The notes beneath the pieces were generated by a model. That model saw only the letters and a list, made by a program, of their open reading frames with translations. It ran no database searches and had not been told where the DNA came from. From Azadirachta indica (taxonomy: Eukaryota > Streptophyta > Magnoliopsida > Sapindales > Meliaceae): 64,000 nt of DNA. The translations under genes were made by a program, and so were the position numbers. Position 1 is the first letter of the stretch; each line of letters begins with the position of its first letter. Below are positions 1-14,256 of the stretch, piece by piece. The DNA lies in assembly GCA_022749755.1 (NCBI GenBank), contig CM040440.1, positions 14,433,269-14,497,268 on the forward strand. The letters run 5' to 3'.

Positions 1-2100
1 TTATATGTAATTTAAATTTTCTATCTCAGTAATCATTATTATTATCATTGATATGATTAGTTAATTTCAAAGTAAAAGTATATATTATAAGCATGAAATT
101 ATTTGTTTTTAGAAATCTAAAACATATCAAAACTAGTATTTTTACTATATATCTTTTTTTTTAAGCGTTAATATACTTGCATCTAAATGTTATTAAATAT
201 TTATTAGTTAAAAACTTTAAGAGAAAAATAAAACTTTTTTAAGTATTACAAAACAAAAAGATAATTTTGATCTATGCCAATTTAATAATTTATTAAAAAT
301 AAATATTTATTACGTTAATATAATAATTCATTAAAAAAGTAACAAAAAGATATGCATTTTATTTCTCTTAAATAATATATAAATATAATCATTAATATGT
401 TTAATAAAAAAATTATTAAGAGGTTAGCTTCTATAGGGTAAAAAATAAATAAATTTTAATATAAATGATTATGAAAGAGAAATTAAGCAACTATTCAAAC
501 AATCTCCAATTAAAATAAAAGTTGAAATTCTTTTTTTTCTCTCATTCACAAATGTCTTAATATCATAGTAGGTTCTAAAACATAAATAGTTTAAATCATG
601 TGGTTATATCAATAACAAATTTATATTTAGACAAAAAAAAATTAAACTACGATATGGCATTCGTCAAATAAATGATTAGATTTTTTAATTTTATTTAATA
701 AATACAATATATAATTTTAAAAAATAAAATAAATTATATTTGCAAAGCTCAATTATTTTTTTTGTGTCAAATCAAAAAGGGGTAAGCATATATGTTATTA
801 AAGTCTTAAATCGTTTATTAAAATTAATTAATAAATTTTCTGCTATAATTATATGTTATATTTAGAGATTAAAAAACAAAAAAAAAAATAAAAATTACAA
901 TGAAAAACTAGAGTTACATAATACAGTTTATTATACCGTAGTATTACCTGAAATTAAAAAGAAGTCCTGAGCCTACTGTCCCAACGCAAATGTCTAGGAA
1001 TTAATTTCACTTCGCTCCCAATAATTTTATAAACTTTTAGTCACCCCTTGAGGTTTTGTGAACTTACAACACTTCCCCAATTTGTTACTTCTAACGCTTT
1101 ATTTTAACTAGATTAAGGGCAAGGATAGTATAGTCCTTTACACAATCGTTTTCCAAAGAGTAAGAATATTTTTCATTGTTATTTTATTATCTATACAATA
1201 TCGATAATTATTTTATTAATTATTATGAAACGTAAAATACATTATTGTCAATTATTGCTAATTACCATTAATTATCATTAGTTAAAATAAATAAGAATAC
1301 TATTAAAATTTTTATCAACTAATTTACTAAATCATATAACTTTTATTTACGTTCAAGCTCTCTTTTTTCGAAAATAGATAAAGACATTATGGCTAATATA
1401 TAGTGATGACTAATGCTAGCATACATTAAAGACATTATGGTTAATATATAGTGATGACTAATGTTGGCATACATTACTTATCTATTATTTATGTTAGCCG
1501 ATGTTGAAAATAATGATAGATGATAGTGTATCATCACTCTTGTTAGTATTATATAATGATTAACTTATCTTTATTTATTTTAGTAGTAAATGATAGCTGG
1601 ATATCAATTATATTTATATGGTTGAGTAGGTCGATTGATGAAAATTTTAATAATATTTAACGACTTTCAATAACAATCAATGACCTTAACAGATATTTTA
1701 TTTATAAATAATTAAATACAAAATACTTCAACATAGTACAAACAAAAATATTATAAATTATTTGCTTAATATAATTAAAAGGTACTTGTACTAGTCACCA
1801 ATTAAATATAACTACAAAAACTAAAGATGGAGGTGCGTTGTGGACTTACAATGGCTTTGGGACTTTTTTAAATTATAATAAAAATGGAGGGTCTATTTGA
1901 CATTAACCCAAGAGCTAGAGATCGAGATATCGGGGAGAGAAAGAGAAAATCCGAAAATATCGCGAGAAGATAGAGAGAAATAGGAACTGTTCCCCTCAAC
2001 CCCAACCCTAAAATTAACAGTTTTGATTTTTTATCTTTCATATACAAATTCTTCCCTCCCTCTTCCCTCCCTCCTTGAGTCCTTCGCCTTTCTTCTCTCT
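1..2100. other. AT-rich intergenic DNA upstream of the KRP gene
   Basis: No coding exon, RNA gene or intact transposon is recognisable. The sequence is very AT-rich with many homopolymer runs. It contains a short tandem duplication (separate entry). From about 2040 a CT-rich stretch probably belongs to the 5' UTR of the KRP gene. Confidence 0.6.
1380..1475. repeat. Two-copy 48-bp tandem duplication
   Basis: Copies at 1380-1427 and 1428-1475 abut directly and differ at about three positions, for example GCTAGC in the first and GTTGGC in the second. It is a simple local duplication in intergenic DNA with no visible function. Confidence 0.85.
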
Positions 2101-2175
2101 CTGTTTCTGCAACTTCGAATTCTATTGAAAATAGAAAAGAAAATTGAAGCAAAAAAGAATTTTTTTTTGTAAAGA

Positions 2176-4592
2176 ATGGGAAAGTACATGAAAAAATCGA
2201 AGATCAGAGGAGACGTAGCTGTGATGGAAGTGTCTCCTTCAACAATCGGCGTCCGTACAAGAGCCAAAACCCTAGCTTTACAGCGACTCCTTAAACCTGA
2301 GGTTGATGAAACTTCCTTGTGCTACCTCCAGCTCAGAAGCCGCCGCCTTGAGAAATCCCCGCCTCCTTCCAAGCAACCCCAACAACAGAAAGAGAAAGAG
2401 AAGGAGAAGAGTTGCATAGGTGAGAAAGAGAAGAGTTGCAGAGGTGAAAGCCAAAATCCTGAAACAAAATCCAGTTCGAAGGCGAGGGTAAGCTCCGCAA
2501 ACTCGGGCTCGAGTGGGTCGTTCCGTGATAAGAATGAGGTGGAGAATGATAATGGAGTGGGTATTGAGGCTTCTTTTGGAGAGAACAGTTTGGATTTTGA
2601 ACCCGGAGACAGGTATATTTCATTTTCTCTGCTTTTTTTAAACTATTAATATCTTTCTGGGTATCGACCTTCCTTTTTCTACTCTTCTGTATGTTGGTTG
2701 TTTTGTTCTTATTTTTACTGTTGTGGAGGTTCTATGCTTGGGATACCAACCTCTGCTCTGGGTGGAAGCGATTTTTTTTTTTTCTTTGGGCTTTTCTTGT
2801 CTGTGTTTCAGTTCATGAAAATGTTATTGTCTTTGGTTTTTTTTTACCGGCTTCAATTTATGTAAATGTTGGAAAATGTGGGATTTTTTCTTCTCATTTG
2901 TTCTCTCAAATGGTTAAGTGAAAAAACTGAACAATGCATGCATGTTTCTTATATTTTCTCAAGGTGGTTTTTCTTTTGGTTTTAGCCTTGTATTTTTCTG
3001 GATGTTCATCATCCAGTCTCTGCGTTTCTTTCTACCTCTCTTCTTGTCGGTTTTGGAAATTCCTGCTCCTAATCTTATTTAGATTTGAAGTTAGATTTGA
3101 AGTTACAAGGAGTCATCAGAAGTGTCTTTCTGTGTTCTTTAGTGTTTCTACTTGTTTATTTAAAAAGAATATAAAAAAATTCACTTACTTTGTGGGTATA
3201 TATATTATAGCTTGTCCTGTGTTTTCATTTTCATTTTGATGCATTGATTTTTTTTTTTCCTTTTTTGGGTTTTTTTTGGCATCGGGGTTGGTGTGTAAAA
3301 TTTGTATCATGAAAGTTAGTGGCTTGTGAGGAACATTTCAATGAATAATACTCAGTTTTTGTTTCTGTACCATGGTACCCCTCAGCATAGTAATTGATGT
3401 TGCAAGTTGCATTTTTCATCATGTGAAACCTGATAGATATTAGTGTCTTCCAACATTAGGTGCTTTTCATGACTTCATTAATATTTTTAATGTTCTGAAC
3501 AATATTAGCTTGTAAATATATTATTTTGAGACCAGTGTCTAATTCTTTCTTGTGACATTTTAATCAGATGAATGAAGCATATAAATAAGTGGAAATATTG
3601 ATTTACATCTGGGTATTAAGTAGGTATAAGGTGAGAAAAAACTAATTTGATCTTCTGGGTATGAATACATTTTAATCTTAGGTCTGGTTGTCCACTTTTC
3701 CTTTGATATGCAAAATAATTGTTGAAACTTTACCACTTTTGTACAGAAATGATAAAGTAAAAATCATAATTGAGTATTTATTTCAGTGGTGGCCACCATA
3801 ACTTTTCTGCCTTGTTTGTGTTACCATTGACGTATCATGTTCATGGGGCCTAGTTCCAGACTGAAACATAAGTCTGGGATACTTTGTTTTGGAACTACCA
3901 GCGTGCGGCAAAGAGTTGCAGATTTCTTGCTTTTTAGCGTATAGTGCTTCTGCACAAGTTGGAGCTGTTTCATTTAATACAGATCATTTTCCCTATCTGA
4001 ATTTCTTTCCACTTTAATAGGAACACTGGACTTGCTTTGTTTTTCCTATTAGTACTTCAAATTTAAATTTTTTGCTATTATATGCCTTGAGTAAAATTTG
4101 GTTCAATGGTGAAGTTGATGCACTTGTTTTGAAAATTCAGTTTGTTTCTTGGGTTAATTATTGTTAAAATTGTTGCTATGCAGGGCTACTAGGGAAAGCA
4201 CACCATGTAGCTTGATTAGGGGTTCTGACTCCAGTGAAGCCCCTGGCTCCACCACCAAGCATACTAGCTCAACTGCAATTTACCAAGGAGTTCGGAATGA
4301 TGGGCAGAGTATTATACCAATGTCACATGAGATCGAGGAATTTTTTGCATCTGCGGAGAAACAGCAACAGAGATTATTTACTGAGAAGTATGCCACTTTC
4401 AGTTCTAAATCATTTACTTTCTAGTGTTTGCCATAAAAATTTATAAATACTCATCAATGCTGTTTAATGAATGATCTTTTGCTGAGCAAATGCTTTCTTG
4501 TTACTCTGTTGGAATTTTGCAGGTATAACTTTGACATTGTGAATGATTTGCCCCTCCCTGGACGTTATGAATGGGTGGAAGTGGTTCCATAG
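2176..4592 (+). CDS. KRP3: Cyclin-dependent kinase inhibitor, KRP/ICK family (KRP3-like)
   Basis: Predicted 236-aa inhibitor of plant CDK-cyclin complexes, a nuclear brake on the cell cycle. Three exons: 2176-2612, 4184-4387 and 4523-4592; both introns have GT..AG ends and the frame is kept. The N terminus [13 protein letters not shown] and the following [14 protein letters not shown] and [12 protein letters not shown] blocks are family motifs. The middle is Lys/Glu- and Ser-rich, as expected of a disordered protein. The C-terminal CDK-inhibitory domain spans the exon 2-3 junction: [17 protein letters not shown], then [19 protein letters not shown]. The start is the first ATG of the open frame and begins the conserved motif. 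Arabidopsis KRP3 is slightly shorter (222 aa, from memory). The KRP3 rather than KRP5 assignment rests on the N terminus. A CT-rich leader precedes the ATG. Confidence 0.95.
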
Positions 4593-6840
4593 GAAACTCG
4601 AAGTTTCATTTGCAATTCTGTTCCCTGCAACTTCTTGACTGATCTTGGCACACATGATTTGAAGGAAGTGACTGGGATTGGCTGTTGCTGTATAATTCCA
4701 TCACCTGTCTCTGTCCTTGTAAAGAATGATCTGAGACTTATGTGTAATTTAAGGATCTGTAACATAACGGAGCCTGATGAATTGCACACTAACCAAACCT
4801 TCAAGGGGAAGAAATAACATTAGAGGAAATTGGAGGAGAATGGTAGTTTAGGGTTTTATGATTTCATCAGTGTAATATGTAGTGGTCATATCTAATTACT
4901 AGATCTTCTGTCCTGTCTTTTTCCCCTTGAAAATTTTACTTTTGTCTATACCTAGGTAGGGATGAACTCTGGATGCTCTTTGGAAATAAATGCAACTCAG
5001 TAGTCATTTTAATGTTTCTGCACTCTGCAATTTCTTAACACCTGTTATCACATAAAAACGTCAACTGCGTTTTCAATTTCTAGCAGTGATAGTGATATTT
5101 CTCAGTATGCAAATCTAACATTAGATTGTTTTCTGACTTCATTTTGACCTATTGTGAGAATTGAATGTGGTGTTGTTGATTGGTCTTAGTCAGTGAAATC
5201 AAAGACACTTGGACTGGCTAGGCTAGTTGAATGAAAACCCCCCAGCCCTAAATGGTGTTTGCTTTTTTAAAATCGCTTATTTTTCCGTGATTCACTTTTG
5301 ACCTTAACATAATTTTGCCCTCCATCCATAATTTTCATATTTCTATTTTGTTATTCAATGCACTTTGTTGCCTTACAGTCGGGGAGTTAAATGAGATGCA
5401 GACTTCCCTCTAGAATGCATTTTGGTTTCGGAAGTAGTGATGGTGGTGGGGTAACTCTGAAGTATCTATTCTTTTAGTCGAGCTTCTTTCTGACAATGAA
5501 GTTGGTAAACCTGTGGTGGTAAAACTTTTGTTGAGTTTTGTCTAGTGGGGGCATTATATTTGGTCAGCTTTTGTTTTAATGAATGGGGTATTAGTATTAT
5601 TATGATTATTCACGTGGGACCTTGTACAATTCTGCAGATTCACCACATCTTCAGCTTAGAGTTGATGATGTCCTCTCTCCTTTTGTTAATTACCTTTGGT
5701 GAAGCGAAAGACTGGTACTTGTGGAACAAAGGAGAACAAAAACTTACAACACAGCTTTGAGCTGTGTGCAAAGATTTTACTATACTGCCTATTGCCTACA
5801 GATTCTTACCTTACTCTTCCTCTTCATGTCACCATGCGCATAGGCTTACATAAGACAAACATCACTATTCACTTTCCCTTGTTTATTTTTTTCTTTCATT
5901 GTTTCTGGGTCTGAGTTCAGCGCAGTTGGAACCTCACTTGTTACATACAACTACTTTCGGAAACCATTCAACTAGTTTTGGTGTAAACCACCACCCTTTC
6001 TTTGTTAGGTTCGAGTGCTACTAATATTGATACATATGGGTAGAGTTTAGTATAAAATGGGTTCAAATGTTCATATCATTCCTAGTAAATACTAGTATGT
6101 TTAGTATTAGAAAAAAAGTAAGTTTTACTACAAGTTAAAAGTTAGTGTCTTTTAACTTTACTTTTAAAATAAAATAAATTACAAAATTAAATATAGTACG
6201 TTAACCTTGATTCATCACCCACCAGTAATATGCACAGCAATATCATTTCTTTATGCTACACATAGACAGGCAACAATAACATGAATTAAATGTGTAGGGT
6301 ATGCCTCCAACTCCATGTGAGTTTTCTTACTTTAATCTCCCCACTATCATTTTCAGCATTTCTTATTTCTTTCTTTATAGCCACCCAATATTGTGATAGG
6401 GGTGGAAAGTGGGACGAAAAACTATTTTATTAATTGAAAGACTTTAACCTAGTATGGGATCATATGTATTTCCAACATATAAAATAAAATAGAATAAGAA
6501 AAAAGAGCCGAGATATGTGAAGTGGAAGCAACTTCTACATTCCAGTAACTGAACAGTATCACTTCCTCTGAGCTCTGCAACTTTTTGAGCATAAAAGATA
6601 ACTTATTTGTAAGTTAAGAAGATAGAAGAGTAGATCACGTCTTAAATGCACAAATAATGTTCATGGAGATGTAAATAAGTGATTCTTCTATTGCAAATCA
6701 TAAATTAGTACTAAAGCATGAGCGGGTTTTCAGTTAGCAGCTAGAAAAGCAACCAAAATTTTAACAAATTTGACTCTCTGTCACAATGAATCCACATCTT
6801 AAAACAATCAGAGATGGGCAACGGATGTGATTTGCAATTG
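4593..6840. other. KRP 3' UTR followed by intergenic DNA
   Basis: The first 300-400 bases after the KRP stop are probably its 3' UTR. The rest has only short chance open frames and no codon-like continuity. From about 6840 the sequence probably enters the 3' UTR of the BSD gene on the other strand. Confidence 0.5.
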
Positions 6841-7280
6841 TAGCTATTACTTTACAACTACAAAGAATTAATAACAGAAGGAAGCGGACCACCAGGACCA
6901 TCTGCCAGAGTGATCTTGAGAGTGTTCCGAGGATTAATTCGTGATCGAATTTGAGACTTCAATGGTCCAGTAAAGGAAGCTTGTCTCTCGCAAAAACCAT
7001 CTTCAGATTCGTCCAAGATTCAAATATGATGGTTCTGCATTTCTAACCTTCACAACGTTCCCCAAGTTACCATCAAATGATCTACTGGAAAGCAAAAATA
7101 AGTGTGCTAAGTATGCTCAAATCAAAGGCCAAAGCAGACTGACTATAAGTCCCATAACAAAGAACTTCATGTGGGATTACAAGCAGAAAAGACAACATGG
7201 ATATGATTATGAAGCTACTTTTTCAAAGCAAAATTAGGCAGATACCTGCTCAATCCCTGCTTCCATGATGCAAGTTGTGA

Positions 7281-10200
7281 TTATGGAGTTGAAGGAGATA
7301 AACTAGCCGCTGGCTTGGTTTGTGCCATTTCAACTTCATATGGACTGGTATTTGACCTTTCTTCATTTTCCATAGCCATGCTTTTGAGTTTAGCTAGTTG
7401 TGTAGCACGTAGTTCATATCTGGTAACATATGCCCCAAATAAATTGAAGTCACTTATATGACATTGAGCATGAGCAGAAAAAGAGAGAAAGAAGTAGAAG
7501 AGAGGAAGGAAAGTGTATAAGCTCAAATGATCAAACTGGCCTTTATTTATTTACTTTTTGCACCCTTACCCCCACTCCCCTAATATGTAGACCAAATCTT
7601 GCCTTAACCTTGGTGTGAGTGAGATGCAGCGAGATCTATGATACCACCTCAAGCTATCTTACTGATTGAACCAAGTAGTACCAACTCTATTTTATTTTTA
7701 TTTTTAACAGCAAATATCAACTTGTGAGGCATGGATAGCGTAAACTTCTAATTTACGACCCAAAGCATACCCTCTTTCCTAGGCTCCTCAACGTAAGCTT
7801 TCGAAGTCCATAACATATATTTAGGAAAGGTCACTATATGAAACTTTAGGTCAATTGACTTGACGTTATACACTGACTGATTTCTACTAACAGCTCTTTA
7901 GCATAAAGCCTGATAAATAATCCAATAATTCTTGTGTCATTTTATAATCATGCAAAATCACAGTCTCTAACATATATGTAGCATAGTCAATGTTTCCTTA
8001 CCATAATATTTTGAGTACAAAAACTAATAGAATTTTTTGTCCTCTTAATTAGTTTTCTTAGGCTCCATAATGCTTTCTACAAAGACCAACTAGTATACGG
8101 CCTTCACAAAGATTTCTAAGCTTTAATGGGAATGTCACAAGACAACTATCACGTAATCTATTATTCCTCTATTTCGCTCGTCCAATAGACAAAAAGGACA
8201 TACTTCTCCACTGCTCAAAAAGCCTTCATTGTAATAACATCACTTAACTAAACAACAAATTCCTACTTCAATCATGATTAAATGTCTTGTATGCAGCACT
8301 CATACAATAATTAAGGGATTTTAATTATCATCATTATACACATGCATGCAGACAATGCAAACACTCAAAGTGGTGGAATAAACAGGACCCTAGCAACATG
8401 AAATCTACTCTAAAGTAGCCAATATGGCATTTTATGTTTGCATCTTTTGTTGTGAATTCAGTCCACTACCGCAAGGAAAACAGGGTGCAAATTCTGTGAT
8501 AAGAGACCAAAGAAATTTTCGTTCAACACTTTGTATCTGTAATTCCCACTTGAAGTCTTACGGAAGCCACAACCTGGAAGGCCTAACTATTCAAATCAGC
8601 TTAGCACACTTACAACCCAGAAAAAAGGTAGGTTGTTTATGGCATTGGATCACATTTCCAAGAAGTAAAATTAGGGTGCTATTCAAGTAATTGGATTATA
8701 TTTGCCAAGAAGAAATTAGGATGCTTGTAGAGTTCTAAAACAGTAATCAACAAGTTACATTGGCGTGGTGTTTCAAGAGGAACATATAAATTACATTGCA
8801 TAATAAACAAGGCAAGCAGAAAAAAGTCCTTCCCCTCTCTTTCAAGCCATAGCATCTTTAAGGAAAACACGAAAAGTAAATACAACACAACTAAGTCCTT
8901 TTGATTTGTGGAAGTCATACAGAATGTTCTTCATTGAGAGAGGAAATGCTTCCTATTGTAATAGGATCCAGCCAAGTTCGCTCAAAAGGAGAAACCAAAA
9001 AAGAAGAAACACGGGGCACAAGTTGCAAGGTAACAATATGCATACAGCATCTTCTAATGACTATGATAGAATAATTGAAAATTCGTTAACTTACTCAGCC
9101 ACATAGCTGTGGACAAGCATGAAGTATATCCTCCAAAATTTTTGCTCCTTCAAATAGCGAGGGCACAGCCTAAATCTAAGCTGTGAAAGTTCCTGAAAAA
9201 AGAAATAAACTTGAGAAGCAAGATCATTTAAGATATTAATTATTACCAGTTGGACGGATTGAATTGATTGCTATCTATCCAACAATTAATGGAAAAGACA
9301 TAATAACATTTAAGTTTACCAGAAATGTTCAACAAGCACTAAATATTATTATACATCCCACTAAAAGGATAGATTTTCATGAAATTTAACTGGCACGATA
9401 AAACAATACTCCTCCAGGAACAGCATTACATTTTAAAAGCGTGCAGTTTAAATCATTATGTCTAATTGAAGGAACAAGGTCCAGACATGTTCATTGAAGT
9501 TATCAATAGATACACCTATATTCTTAGTTTAGTTCTTGTTCAAATTTCATCATGAAGATATTACTGCTAGAACTGTTAGCATCCATGCTTTATTTTTGCC
9601 ATTACGGTATTGTAGTATGCCAACAATAATTGAATGCCCCACCACTACTTCCCTAAATTAAGCGGCTAAACACATTAATCTAACAAAAACACAGTATAAG
9701 CTACGCTTCTTTCGACAGCTTTATAAAGCTAACTTATCCAATAAAGTTTTTATAAAAATAACAAATCCTATGAACTGGGTTTAACGCAAATTATAGCCGG
9801 AAGCTGGCAGATCTGAACATTCATGTTCAAGATTACATTGTAGCATTAATATCAAGTTTCTTAGCAAGACTGGATGTCAAATAGAAAATGAAGCTTGATT
9901 AAGTGTGTCAACTCTCTGACTAGCAAAATGCAATCTGACATCTTTTTTGTTTCTGACAACAATCATAATCTAAATTTATGTGGGGCACCAACAGATAATT
10001 ACTAGACAAACTGTCAGAGCTAAGTCATAATTTTGTGTTTCAATTAATCATGTAATGTCATAAGTTTTACTCTCTAGTTTTATACGATGTCCATCTCCTG
10101 CTCCTATTGTTTCAAAACCAAATTAACTTCCTTCCACAAAGTGCATCAGGGCAGCACAAGGTCACTCAATATAAGTATTTACCCCTAACCTCATATATAT

Positions 10201-10922
10201 ACTACATAGACATTTGCAGTCTAAACACACAAGCTCATTTCTGTAGCATAAGTTTCGACACAAAATGACGATTAACCGAAAAAGCTGCAATCCAAAAGGC
10301 CTAAGTAATGGAAGCAAAAGATACACAGAACTTGTGAACTTGATAACATTGTGCAACTAAAACTCAACTTCCTAAGCAAATTTCACATAAAATGACCAAA
10401 AATACAAGCAACTATATAAAAAGCTGAACCTTGGATTTCGAAAGCACAAGAAAAGCATGGCGCTCCTGCCACTTGGAGAGATCCTTCCGAACCTTAGCCG
10501 AAGAAGTAGCAGCTTCCACGTCATAACCAGATTCATCATCATCTGCACCCACATTAAACCAAAACCAAAACATTTCCCCATACAACAGTTACACATAGAG
10601 TATGATACAAAATTTACAAACTTGATTGAGATTCTTCATAGAATAAGCTAAATCAAGTTAACCCTTTTGCTCCATCACCAACAAACCTGCGTTTAATGGC
10701 AAATAAAAAGATACTTCGACAAAAGAGAGGGTTACCTTGAAGTGGGAAATTCTTGAAGGTGTCTAAAGTGAAAGACTTGAGATGATTGAGTAATTGTTCA
10801 GTGACTCCAAGAAGCTCTTCTTCTTGTTGTTGTGGTGGATTTGATTGCGTGGGTTGATTTGGATTATTGGAATTTTTACTGCTCTTTGAAACACTGCGTC
10901 GAAACCATGAAAACAAGTCCAT
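7281..10922 (-). CDS. BSD-domain protein
   Basis: Predicted 178-aa protein with four exons read leftward: 10922-10736, 10542-10430, 9192-9095 and 7419-7281. All junctions have GT..AG ends and the frame is continuous. The N terminus MDLFSWFRRSV is followed by a Pro/Gln-rich linker and then GVTEQLLNHLKSFTLDTF. The BSD domain (about residues 78-135) includes KVRKDLSKWQERHAFLVL and ends with the diagnostic Phe-Trp pair in KFWRIYFMLVHSYVAEYEL. BSD domains occur in the TFIIH subunit p62 and in synapse-associated and DOS2-like proteins. The role of this small plant subgroup is not clear, so no function is assigned. Intron 3 is about 1.7 kb. The closest Arabidopsis relative I recall is At3g24820. Confidence 0.9.
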
Positions 10923-10954
10923 GAAAACAAGTCTATTGATTCTTTTTGGCTCAA

Positions 10955-13900
10955 GATGTATATAGATTTACAAATATGCCTATATAAATTCTGATATAAA
11001 TTATTACAAATATGTCTATTATTACAAAAATGTACACAATTTATTTTTATTATTCCGTGAGTCTCCTCTTTTTAGCGTATGGTATACCCATTTCACAAAT
11101 TTGAAACTTAATTTTAGAGTGATACCTTTATCGAAATTTATAATTAAAAAATATATTTTATTGAAAATTATTTTTATTTATGGAAATCCTGCGTTGACCA
11201 TAACTTAATTTTACTTTAATAATTTATATAAAAAGTGTTTGTTTATTTAAGTATTGATGTTATAGAAAAGTATTTGTATATTAAGTATTGTTGTTTTATA
11301 AAACGATTTTTAAAATGCACATGAAGAGAGCACTAAGAAATCAAAGTAATTCAAATAATCAAGAATTATTTATCATATGTTCTAACCTTTTTTTTTTTTT
11401 TTTTTGCAATGAAATATTAAAGATGAAAACCCACGGAAGTGAACCTACATACATTCCCTTCTATTTCTAAGTACACCCACTAGTTTCGATTCAAGCCCAA
11501 ATCCGAGCCCAGGGTTAAGCGCATCAACTCATATATCAGTTTTAGCTCAAACTGAAATGATTATAAGTAAAAATTTAACTCTATAAAGAAAAGATTAAAA
11601 TATTTCAGAGTTAAAAGCTCACTTTTCACTCACTACTTCTACGATTAATGAATGTTTATAGATATAGTCTTAATTACATAAACTTTTTACAATAATAACA
11701 CTTATTAAAAGTACAAATTGCTACATTTCCTTTGCCAGATCTAAAGAGGTGCTTAAGCATTTGTTTTTAGTAAAGAGTACTTTCACTCTTCTTAAACATG
11801 AAATCACTTCACACATTTACAAATAACATGAACCAAGTCACTTTTTATCAAGTTAAGGTTGGACTTTTTTTGTGTAAGTTCGATTACATTAACATTCAAA
11901 ATTTATGTGCACCCGTTTTAAATTCTTTCATTTTATACAGTCATTTGATATTGTCTTAGAAGTTCACTCTCATAACCCACAATTAGAGCTCATATTGACG
12001 CATATATACGTGCATATTTTTGTCATACGTGTTCTATTGTGTCTTATAAAAATTTTACTTTATTCGAACGTTTCAATAATATGTTACTATATATTTATAA
12101 TGTTTTCACTTAACATAAGATCTTAAAATTAAGGGTTAACTGTCTTAAGTTTAAAGAATTTAAGACTAATTTTTTTTGTCCTCATTGTTAAATTTTTGTT
12201 ACCTTTTATTTTATAATTTCTTTTATTTTTTTTTTATCTCATGAAACAATAAGTTAAGCATTTATTTATTCTTGTAATAAACTTTCACCGGGATGCTTTA
12301 ATTATGATGGCTTTGTTGTCCAAACTTTTTGACCCATCATTTTTATTCATCAACCTCATAAACATGCATGAACAAATAAAGTTATAAAAAAGTACCGATT
12401 CTTTTTCTTGTTTTTTATTGACATTCCATCAAGAATTTATTGAAAAGACTGGCATTCTACCTTAAACATTGAATTTACTTTTACAAATAGTTAAAAAATA
12501 TACATATAATTTATGAACATTGTCAATCACTTTTCACCGTTAATTTTTTTTTTATCTCGATCGAATAGAAAGCTTTTAAAACAATAGGAAGGTATTGGAT
12601 TATAATAATATTGAAAAGTCATACACTTTATTATTAATTTAGAGATGAAGTATATGAAGAAAATTTAGTGTAAACTTTGAAGCCCGATACATTAAACAAT
12701 TTTCGCTTTAAGGCGTGCAAATGCAATCAATATTGAATGCAGGCAGACCACTAACTTATGAACAGCTACCTAAATATAATTATTATTTTCAATTTGATAT
12801 CTTTTCCTTATTTTAAAAGCTTAAATTATTATTATTCTTTTACTACGAATATATTTATTAAAATTATAATTAGAGATCTATTAAGAGTTTAGCTGCATGC
12901 AACTGTAATACGATCTCAAAGATATAAATACATATAGTGCGAGATCATATCTCATACAGGATGTGAAATCTCATATACAATTGGAGGAATTTAATAGGAG
13001 TCGAACACAAGAAGGGTTTGTATATTTTGATAACAACTTAAATTATTATTTAATTTGACTAATTTATTTATTAAAATATTAGGTTCAAATGATAAATGAA
13101 GGGTTTTTTTTTCTTAAATTTATTATTATAAAATTAGTAATGTTTATTAAAAATATTAAATTATATAAAAAAAAAAAATGGAAAAAGATATTTCTTTGGA
13201 TTCCTTGACTGCAAGGTTGTTCCTATCAACCTTCTAGATATTTTGATGGAATGAATTTGGATGATCTCAAAAATTTGTAGCAGAGATTTTTAATAATTTT
13301 AAAAAATTAAAATAATCTCTATTGGCTAAATCTTAAAATTTGAATTTCTTTTAATAAATAAAGTGACTTTTTTAATTCAAAGTATCATTTCAATGATAAA
13401 TAAATACCATGAAAAAAAATTAAAAAAGAATTTTTAACACGAAAAAAAGTTCTGTCAATCAACAAAAAAATCATATCAAATACACACTAAAATATAGTGT
13501 AAATTTTCTTTTGAATAAAAATAACAGGTTAAAAACCTTCTAATCGAAGAAATATTTTCAAATCATACTATAATATAAAAGAAAAACTTTAAACTAATTT
13601 CTAATAGAGAGTATGAATTCGAATGTCTCCTATATATAATATCGTGAGTTAATTACTACTATATATTAGAATAGAAATTATGTAAATTCTCAACAAACAT
13701 ATAATTATATATAAAAGAAATAAAAAGGTGGGGGGCAAAGGGGGCCTACCTTTCATGCACTACGTGATATTGTCCAATTGACTCATGCACTTCAATCTTC
13801 ATGGCGTGTTATATGCCCATGCTACACCTAACATTAACACTTTGACTTGAAACCCATCTCAATTTTTTTGTTCCTACCCAACTCTAATCTATCATCTCTA

Positions 13901-14039
13901 TGCTTAATTATTATACTTGCACTTATGAAAAACATGGATCATATATTAATATACATGTGTATGGATGTGCAGGTAGTGGAGCAGAAGGTATCATCATATC
14001 ATATCATATCATATCGAATGATGATCTTACAAGATAATT
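10955..14039. other. AT-rich intergenic DNA
   Basis: About 3.1 kb with no supportable gene. The base composition is strongly AT and open frames are short and unlike known proteins. The first 100-200 bases are the likely promoter of the leftward BSD gene. No inverted-repeat element could be delimited by eye. Confidence 0.55.
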
Positions 14040-14052
14040 ATATTGAGCGTGG

Positions 14053-14256
14053 AGCCCATTAATGGACCCATTAGTAATAAACTTAAAAAAGACAAATTGG
14101 GCCTACTGTTGGTGGTGGCCCATCTCATCTAATCATTTTAAATTATCAAAAGTGGCCTTTACCTCACCTCCACCGTTCTCTTTCCAAGAGTTTCGATTTG
14201 TTCTTCTTCCACCTTCCTTTTTGACACCGCCATTGTTATCAATTTTGCGTGTAAGT
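14053..14256 (+). promoter_or_regulatory. Orphan promoter-like segment with three site II motifs and a splice donor
   Basis: Three TGGGCY-type site II elements lie within 70 bases: AGCCCA at 14053-14058, TGGGCC at 14098-14103 and GGCCCA at 14117-14122. A CT-rich, leader-like stretch (about 14160-14240) follows, then a consensus donor GTAAGT at 14251-14256. This resembles the promoter, 5' UTR and first donor of a housekeeping gene. No coding exon was recognised in the 3 kb to the right. It may be a relic of a lost gene or the start of a noncoding transcript; this is inference. Confidence 0.35.
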
